A stretch of DNA of 64,000 bases, taken from positions 1 to 64,000 of the forward strand of contig JBBDXD010000024.1 of assembly GCA_040902535.1 (NCBI GenBank), given 5' to 3'. The DNA comes from Dehalococcoidia bacterium (GTDB lineage: Bacteria > Chloroflexota > Dehalococcoidia > DSTF01 > JACRBR01). Below the pieces are notes generated by a model. The model did not search any database and was not told the origin of the DNA. It saw only the letters and a program-made list of their open reading frames with translations. This document shows, piece by piece, positions 59,019-64,000 of the stretch. Each line of letters opens with the position of its first letter. Within the stretch, counting starts at the first letter, position 1. Made by a program: the position numbers and the translations under genes.

Positions 59019-59888
59019 GTGCGCGTACGCAAGGCCGTCGTCCTGGCAGCGGGCTACGGCACCAGGATGCTTCCGGCGACGAAGGCACAGCCGAAGGAGT
59101 CACTCCCGCTCGTCGACAAGCCTATTATCCAGTACACGGTCGAAGAAGCCGCCGCCGCGGGCCTGACGCAGGTGATCATCGTCACAGCGGCGAGCAAGCG
59201 CGCGGTCGAGGACCACTTCGACCGGTCGCTCGAACTGGAATTGACGCTGACGGAGAAGGGCGACGTCGTCCGGCTCGCCGAGATCCAGCGGATCAGCGAC
59301 CTGGCGCACATCGTCTACGTGCGGCAGAAGGAGCAGCGCGGCATCGGACACGCGGTGCTGCAAGCGCGCGACGTCGTGGGGGATGAGCCGTTCATGCTGA
59401 TGTTTCCCGACGACGTGCTCGTGGCCGAGGTGCCCGTCGCGAAGCAGATGGTCGACGTATTCGAGGAGCGTGGCGGGTCGGTGATCGCCGTGCAGCATGT
59501 GGCCGACGCCGACGTGGAGAACTACGGCATCGTGGGGGGTGAAGACGTCGGCGGGAACGTCATGCGCGTGAGGTCGCTCGTCGAAAAGCCGAAGCTGAGC
59601 GATGCGCCTTCGCGGTTGGGCATCGTCGGGCGTTACGTGCTGACGCCGGAGATCTTCGATGTGCTGGCGGAGACGCGGCCAGGGATGAATCGCGAGATCC
59701 AGATCACGGACGCGCTGGCAACCCTGATGGAGACGCAGCCGGTGTTCGCCTACGAATTCGAAGGACGGCGCTACGACACCGGACGTCCGCTGGGCCTGCT
59801 CACAGCCGCCATCGAGATCGGCCTTCGGCGCGCGGACATCGGCCCGGAGCTGCGCGAGTACCTCCGCGCGCTGCCGCTCGAAGACTAG
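59019..59888 (+). CDS. galU: UTP-glucose-1-phosphate uridylyltransferase
   Basis: Makes UDP-glucose. The 289-residue protein opens VRVRKAVVLAAGYGTRMLPA followed by TKAQPKESLPLVDKP, the GalU signature. QKEQRGIGHAVLQARDVVGD, MLMFPDDVLV and LVEKPKLSDAPSRLGIVGRY are conserved; the last distinguishes GalU from RmlA. The GTG start at 59019 has GAGGAGG just upstream, and TACAAT at 58980-58985 is a suitable -10 for a leadered mRNA. Upstream in-frame codons from 58956 are not needed. UDP-glucose would feed the glycan cluster at 36.7-44.8 kb. Confidence 0.93.
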   Translation: MRVRKAVVLAAGYGTRMLPATKAQPKESLPLVDKPIIQYTVEEAAAAGLTQVIIVTAASKRAVEDHFDRSLELELTLTEKGDVVRLAEIQRISDLAHIVYVRQKEQRGIGHAVLQARDVVGDEPFMLMFPDDVLVAEVPVAKQMVDVFEERGGSVIAVQHVADADVENYGIVGGEDVGGNVMRVRSLVEKPKLSDAPSRLGIVGRYVLTPEIFDVLAETRPGMNREIQITDALATLMETQPVFAYEFEGRRYDTGRPLGLLTAAIEIGLRRADIGPELREYLRALPLED

Positions 59889-59890
59889 CC

Positions 59891-61240
59891 GTGTCATCAC
59901 CGCCGCCGGCCCGCCGTATCGGCCGGATCCTGTCGTTGGGGGTGCCGCTGCCGGGGACGCGCGTCGACAACTACAACTTTCTGAGCGCACCGTCATTCTT
60001 CGACTACGACGCCATGGTCGTCGACGTGCGCGCGTTGACGCACCTGATTGAGAACGTCGTCGACGGATCGCTGGAACCGGAGACCTTTGCGCATCAGCGT
60101 GTCTGCAATCGGGCTGGCTCATCGGACGAAGTGATGCTCGCGGACGTGCTGGCGCGCCGCCGGGACGAGACGCAGCGAGTCCTGGCGAACGGCGGCGTGG
60201 TGGTGGTGTACGCACAGCCGCCGGTGGTGCTGCGGGGCATCGACGGGGCGGATGCTCTTTCGAGCTACTGGTGGCTGCCGGCGGCGGAAGGCGTGCGCTA
60301 CGACGAGCACGTCGTGGCGGCGGAGGGCACGCAGGCGCAGATCGTCGATTATCAGCATCCGCTGGCGCCAGCCGTGCTCGGGCAACTCGCGAACATCGCC
60401 TACCGCGCCCGTGTGGAGGTCGACGACATAGCGTTCTTCGCGACGCGCGGGAAGGTATTCGCACGGAGCTATGGCGGCGGGGCGATCGGCGTCGAGATGC
60501 CGGCGGCGCAGGGGCGCATCGTGCTGATCCCGGCGATCAAGGCGCCGCCGGGCGGTGATGCGCGTTACGCCTACTCCGAAGTGATGCAAGCAGGCATACG
60601 ACGGATGCTCGGCGTGATGGCGGAGGGGCGCCAGCCGTCGTGGTTGTCACAGCACGCATTGCCCGGGCTCGACGAGCGCGCGGCTGCGGTGGCAGCGGCG
60701 AGGACGCAGCTCGCGACGTCGGCGAAGGCGTTGGGCGCCGCGGAGGCATCGCTCGACGAACTGGCGCGCTACGGGGCGCTGCTCTGGCAGGAAGGCGCGC
60801 TCGGGCTGGAGCCGGTGGTGATCGACGCGCTGAAAATGCTCGGCTTCACGGTCTACGACTCGAACTCGGAGGAGATCGAGATCAAGCACGGCGATGAGTC
60901 TGCGCTCATCGAGATCGACGCGAGCGACGGTGCCGTAGGCATGGCAGCGCACTACCGGCTGCGCCAGCGCATCGAGCGGGCAATCGAGCGACGCGGCGCG
61001 GCGCCGCGCGGGTTGCTGCTGATCAACGGGCATCGGCTGAAGCCGCCGGCGGAGCGAGCGCAGCAGGCCTCGGACGCATTGCGCCTGGCGGCGGAGACCA
61101 TGCGGTACTGCATCGCGCCGACGGCGGCGCTGTTCGAAGCCGTGCGCGCGCAGATGTCGGGCGAGGACGCGTCTGTTGAAGCGTTCCGCGCTGCGCTGTT
61201 CAGGACGGATGGCGTGTTGGAGACGCCGGCCAGTACGTAG
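59891..61240 (+). CDS. Conserved hypothetical protein with possible degenerate nuclease-like C-terminus
   Basis: A 449-residue cytoplasmic protein that I do not recognise. The N-terminal 130 residues have a Rossmann-like look (RIGRILSLGVPLPGTRVDNY, YDAMVVDVRALTHLIENVV, NGGVVVVYAQPP). A coiled-coil segment lies near 255-290 (AAAVAAARTQLATSAKALGA). The C-terminal 150 residues resemble restriction-endonuclease-like domains, such as MLGFTVYDSNSEEIEIKHGD followed by ALIEIDASDGAVG and LLLINGHRLKPPAERA, but the E-X-K lysine is Asp (EID), so catalysis is doubtful. It starts 2 bp after galU (GTG). Confidence 0.7.
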   Translation: MSSPPPARRIGRILSLGVPLPGTRVDNYNFLSAPSFFDYDAMVVDVRALTHLIENVVDGSLEPETFAHQRVCNRAGSSDEVMLADVLARRRDETQRVLANGGVVVVYAQPPVVLRGIDGADALSSYWWLPAAEGVRYDEHVVAAEGTQAQIVDYQHPLAPAVLGQLANIAYRARVEVDDIAFFATRGKVFARSYGGGAIGVEMPAAQGRIVLIPAIKAPPGGDARYAYSEVMQAGIRRMLGVMAEGRQPSWLSQHALPGLDERAAAVAAARTQLATSAKALGAAEASLDELARYGALLWQEGALGLEPVVIDALKMLGFTVYDSNSEEIEIKHGDESALIEIDASDGAVGMAAHYRLRQRIERAIERRGAAPRGLLLINGHRLKPPAERAQQASDALRLAAETMRYCIAPTAALFEAVRAQMSGEDASVEAFRAALFRTDGVLETPAST

Positions 61241-61327
61241 CTCGCGCTTGCCCGGCGATACGGCGGTGCCTACCCTACAGCCGCACGCAGTCCGTGCATC
61301 CTCGAAAGACCAGGGAAGGACAGGGCT

Positions 61328-62113
61328 ATGTCATCGAAGTGGGCACTCGTGCTCGGCGCGTCGAGCGGCTTTGGCGCGGCGACCTCGCGCGCGCTGGCGA
61401 AGGCCGGCTACGGCGTGTTCGGCGTACACTTCGACCTGCGCTCGACGCTTCCGAACGCCGTGAAGGTGCAGGACGACGTGAAAGCCGCCGGACAAGAGGC
61501 GGTCTTCTTCAACATCAACGCCGCCGATCCAGACAAGCGCGCTGCGGCGCTCGACGATGTGCGCGCGAAGCTCGGCGGTGACGGCTACGTACACGTCCTG
61601 TTGCACTCGCTGGCATTCGGCACGCTGCTGCCGTTCGTCGATGACGAACCGAAGTCGCGGATCAGCCAAAAGCAGATGGACATGACGCTCGACGTGATGG
61701 CTCATTCGCTCGTGTACTGGTCGCAAGACATGGCGGTGCGCCGGCTGCTCGGTCAGAACAGCCGCATCTTCGCGATGACGAGTTCAGGTTCGACGCGCGT
61801 GATCAAGGCGTACGGCGCGGTCTCGGCGGCGAAGGCGGCGCTCGAGTCGCACATCCGGCAACTGGCGTTCGAACTGGCGCCGATGGGCGTGACGGCGAAC
61901 GCGATCCGCGCCGGCGTCACCGACACGCCGGCGTTGCGTCGCATTCCCGGCGGGCCGGAGTTGCACCAGCGGGCCATGGAGCGCAATCCCAGCGGCCGCG
62001 CGACGACGCCGGAAGACGTCGCGACGGCGATCACCGTGCTTGCGGACGAGCGGTTGTACTGGATGACCGGCAACGTGATCGGCGTCGATGGCGGCGAGGA
62101 GCTGTCGGCGTAA
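61328..62113 (+). CDS. Enoyl-[ACP] reductase (FabI/FabL-type SDR)
   Basis: A 261-residue SDR with enoyl reductase features: the N-terminal LVLGASSGFGAATSRALAKA, LLHSLAFGTLLPF, and the active-site pair arranged as Tyr-x6-Lys (SSGSTRVIKAYGAVSAAKAA), the spacing of FabI/FabL rather than the Tyr-x3-Lys of ordinary SDRs. IRAGVTDTPALRRIPG and MTGNVIGVDGGEELSA close the protein. It would reduce the trans-2-enoyl bond in fatty acid elongation. No other fab gene is nearby, so FabL-like enzymes with other substrates are an alternative. Confidence 0.85.
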   Translation: MSSKWALVLGASSGFGAATSRALAKAGYGVFGVHFDLRSTLPNAVKVQDDVKAAGQEAVFFNINAADPDKRAAALDDVRAKLGGDGYVHVLLHSLAFGTLLPFVDDEPKSRISQKQMDMTLDVMAHSLVYWSQDMAVRRLLGQNSRIFAMTSSGSTRVIKAYGAVSAAKAALESHIRQLAFELAPMGVTANAIRAGVTDTPALRRIPGGPELHQRAMERNPSGRATTPEDVATAITVLADERLYWMTGNVIGVDGGEELSA

Positions 62114-62151
62114 CGCCGACTACGCAAGATCGTCGATGCCGGGCATCTTCC

Positions 62152-63018
62152 CTAGTCGAAGCTGACCGGCACGCCGGCTTCGTCGAGCAGTTCGACGGCG
62201 CGGAGCATCTTGCCGGCGCCATCGAACCGGCTGCCGCCGTACAGGCCCTCGATGGCGCGCATCGTGTCGACGGTATCCTCCGCCGCGACGACCACGGAGA
62301 AGTCGTCGCGCGTGCCCTGGACGCGGTCCATGAGGTAAGGGCTGGGCTGGCCGCCGCCCGTCAGCACGAGCAGATCGACGTCGGTGAGCAGCGCCGCGAG
62401 TTGCACGTCAGTCTTGTCGTAGCGCGTGATCACCGCCGTGTGGTCACGCGCGCCGAAGTACGGCGAGCCCGCGTCTGACGCGATCGTACCGATCATCACG
62501 CGGTCGATCGATCCGTGCGGGCTTGCCTCGAGCAGCCAGCGCGCTTCGGTCGCGCGGGCGATGTCATCGACGGAGGGCGCGGCGAGCACGCGGTCTTCGG
62601 GCAGGACGGCGATCACGCCATCCCTCGATGCGATTGCCGGCACATCGGCGGCACGCACGCGCGTGACGATGGCGCCCACCGTGGATGCGTCGACATCGGG
62701 CGACGTTGGCGTGGCGACGGCGAGCACCTCAGCGGTGAGTTGCGCCGCAAGGTCGTTCGCCGCGCCGGCCGGGACTTCGAGCACAAGATCGGTGGTTTCG
62801 GGAACGCCGGAGAGCTCGGCGACCGTCAGCGGCTTGGACGCCGAGACGATGCCATCGAGTTGTGCGAAGGTTGCGGCGTCGGCGTCCGCGGCGTCATCGC
62901 CGGCAAGACGCGCGAGCATGACAGCGCGGCCATCGCGCGCCATGCGATAGGCGATCGCGGCGGCGATCAGGCTCTTGCCGGCGCGCGGTTCGGACGATGC
63001 GACGATCAGGATCGACAC
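62152..63018 (-). CDS. P-loop/DRTGG domain protein (BioD-like, phosphotransacetylase N-domain type)
   Basis: A 288-residue protein. The N-terminus has a P-loop of dethiobiotin-synthetase type (ILIVASSEPRAGKSLIAAAI). The C-terminal half resembles the DRTGG domain: GSPYFGARDHTAVITRYDKT, DVQLAALLTDVDLLVLTGGG and QPSPYLMDRVQG, then FSVVVAAEDTVDTMRAIEGL. This arrangement is found as the N-terminal region of some phosphate acetyltransferases and as stand-alone proteins of unknown role. GTG at 63018 is preferred, since GAAGGG lies 8 nt upstream. It is divergent from the tRNA gene. Confidence 0.8.
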   Translation of the reverse strand: MSILIVASSEPRAGKSLIAAAIAYRMARDGRAVMLARLAGDDAADADAATFAQLDGIVSASKPLTVAELSGVPETTDLVLEVPAGAANDLAAQLTAEVLAVATPTSPDVDASTVGAIVTRVRAADVPAIASRDGVIAVLPEDRVLAAPSVDDIARATEARWLLEASPHGSIDRVMIGTIASDAGSPYFGARDHTAVITRYDKTDVQLAALLTDVDLLVLTGGGQPSPYLMDRVQGTRDDFSVVVAAEDTVDTMRAIEGLYGGSRFDGAGKMLRAVELLDEAGVPVSFD

Positions 63019-63095
63019 GCGAAAACCCTTCGAAATGCTGGCGAAGTATAGCAACGGTGGTGCGCCGGAACAGGCTTCGCCAGATTCGATTTCGC

Positions 63096-63124
63096 TTGTG
63101 CGGCTCGTATCCGGTCGATAGAAT
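63096..63124 (+). promoter_or_regulatory. Promoter of tRNA-Phe
   Basis: TTGTGC (63096-63101), 17 bp, then TAGAAT (63119-63124). The mature tRNA starts 9 nt after the -10. This gives a local model for where transcription starts relative to a TAnnnT box. Confidence 0.7.
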
Positions 63125-63133
63125 CGATCGCGC

Positions 63134-63209
63134 GCCGAGGTAGCTCAGGTGGTAGAGCACGCGACTGAAAATCGCGGTGTCGGCAGTTCAACTCTGCCCC
63201 TCGGCACCA
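63134..63209 (+). tRNA. tRNA-Phe (anticodon GAA)
   Basis: All stems fold: acceptor GCCGAGG/CCTCGGC, D-arm GCTC/GAGC, anticodon stem CGCGA/TCGCG enclosing CTGAAAA, and T-arm GGCAG-TTCAACT-CTGCC. The anticodon is GAA, decoding UUC/UUU. The discriminator is A and CCA is encoded. It is 76 nt with no intron. Confidence 0.97.
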
Positions 63210-63227
63210 TTTGTGATGACAGCGACG

Positions 63228-63251
63228 ACCGGCCCTTCGGGGGCCGGTTTT
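63228..63251 (+). terminator. Intrinsic terminator of tRNA-Phe
   Basis: ACCGGCCC and GGGCCGGT form an 8-bp stem around TTCGG, followed by TTTT, 18 nt after the tRNA. Confidence 0.88.
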
Positions 63252-63263
63252 CGTACGTCGCCG

Positions 63264-64000
63264 CTACTTCGCGACATCGTTCCAGGCGTTGAAGCCGTAC
63301 GGTTGGTAGGCGCCGAGCAGCAGGAATTCGATGATCCCGTGCCCGGTGCCGATGCCATCGATGCCTTCGACGCTGTAATCGCAGACGGTCTCCGTCTGGC
63401 CCATGAGTTTCTGCGTGACGGCCTGATCGGTGAGATCCCATGAGTCGCCTTCGACCGCGAGCGGGCCGTGGTACTGGCCATGGCGCCAGCCGCCCATGTA
63501 GGCGTAGCCGGCGCCGGCCATGTAGATCGTCGTTTTCGGCTCCATCGTCATCTTCACCATCGTGCCGTCGCGGCGCGCCATGGTCACGGATCCGCGGTCG
63601 AACGTGCGCGTTCCGGGCACGAGCTTGAGGTCGTGGCTGACGACGCTGAGCTTCTCGTGCGGTTTGTCCCTGCCGTACGCGTGCAGCAGTTCGGCGGCGG
63701 CATGCCAGCGCGTGCCGTCGGGATCTTCGCTGCAGGTGAACATGATCGCGGCGTTGTCGAACTGCACCGGCGTCCAGACCCAGAAGAAGCCACCGGGAGC
63801 GCCGCCTGGCGGTGGCGCCGACTGCGGTTCGCCACCGCCGACCGGGCGCACGCCCCACGAGTGATCGCGCGCTCCCCACCACGCGTCGGGGCGCACGTCG
63901 TGTGTCGTGCCGGCGGCCGTAAGCGCGCCCGTCCAGCGCCCGTTCTGCGTCAGGCGCGTGTAGTCCATGACGACGCGATTGCCGACGCGGCGAAAGAAGT
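63264..64000 (-). CDS. AttH/CrtC-like (lipocalin-type) protein, 5' end outside the window
   Basis: The frame is open through the window edge (the last codons before an internal Met read FFRRVGNRVVMDYTRLTQNG), so the gene is partial here. The visible 245 residues contain the feature RPDAWWGARDHSWGVRPVGG, a hallmark of a widespread family related to hydroxyneurosporene synthase CrtC/AttH, and WVWTPVQFDNAAIMFTCSED followed by beta-rich segments such as HGPLAVEGDSWDL. Members may act on hydrophobic substrates; this one has no assigned function. It ends GFNAWNDVAK. Confidence 0.7.
   Translation of the reverse strand, partial: FFRRVGNRVVMDYTRLTQNGRWTGALTAAGTTHDVRPDAWWGARDHSWGVRPVGGGEPQSAPPPGGAPGGFFWVWTPVQFDNAAIMFTCSEDPDGTRWHAAAELLHAYGRDKPHEKLSVVSHDLKLVPGTRTFDRGSVTMARRDGTMVKMTMEPKTTIYMAGAGYAYMGGWRHGQYHGPLAVEGDSWDLTDQAVTQKLMGQTETVCDYSVEGIDGIGTGHGIIEFLLLGAYQPYGFNAWNDVAK

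Overview
The window is GC-rich, densely coded bacterial chromosome. Several signs point to Chloroflexota, probably a Dehalococcoidia-like lineage: secreted proteins with Pro/Thr 'TPTRTPTP' linkers, short intergenic repeat families of kinds I associate with Chloroflexota genomes, a compact Gram-positive-type pyruvate dehydrogenase operon, and several genes whose -10 box lies 7-9 nt from the start codon (leaderless type). The taxonomic call is inference; no rRNA gene is present. The only RNA gene I can place is tRNA-Phe(GAA) at 63134-63209.

Layout. 1-7126: an intergenic repeat tract, then one operon, lipB-lipA-lpdA-pdhA-pdhB-pdhC, holding the whole pyruvate dehydrogenase complex together with the enzymes that make and attach its lipoyl cofactor. 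7263-9687: an isolated nuclease-like protein, a VOC protein, a cyclic-nucleotide-binding protein and a small ORF. 9822-14157: a copper/redox membrane cluster ending in a large CopC-CopD-YtkA-like-cytochrome c fusion. 14251-22249: a GltD-like flavoprotein, unknown proteins, a self-contained 22-codon transcription unit, a PAP2 enzyme, a class III aminotransferase, MurE and an HTH protein. 22250-27322: a triplicated leader with a broken GNAT gene, then malate dehydrogenase and both fumarase subunits with unrelated genes between them. 27384-30376: a large GAF/GGDEF sensor and small proteins. 30672-35053: a complete sugar ABC importer. 35050-35767: a HicAB toxin-antitoxin module with its operator. 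36719-44760: dTDP-deoxysugar and glycosyltransferase genes for a surface glycan, closed by a WecA/MraY-type lipid-carrier transferase. 44905-47148: a secreted protein with an internally duplicated unknown domain. 47473-53300: two tight operons (ROK kinase, lipoprotein, dCMP deaminase, ceramidase-like; PIG-L, isomerase, HAD). 53335-55765: a degenerate GGDEF protein and a repeat-motif protein. 55906-64000: AroQ, Xaa-Pro peptidase, EF-P, cupredoxin, GalU, an enoyl reductase, a DRTGG/BioD-like protein, tRNA-Phe and a partial AttH/CrtC-like gene.

The main non-coding theme is that many intergenic gaps are filled with degenerate 7-8 bp tandem repeats of several sequence types. Longer dispersed elements have landed in or near gene ends: lipB and lipA appear to have tails translated from repeats, and the CopCD fusion and a GNAT gene have open frames extended upstream into repeats. 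The most unusual local structures are the 22-codon gene with its own promoter, a near-perfect Shine-Dalgarno and a hairpin terminator (17479-17677); the tandemly triplicated leader and start region of a GNAT pseudogene (22250-22937); and the 14-bp perfect palindrome over the rmlA promoter.
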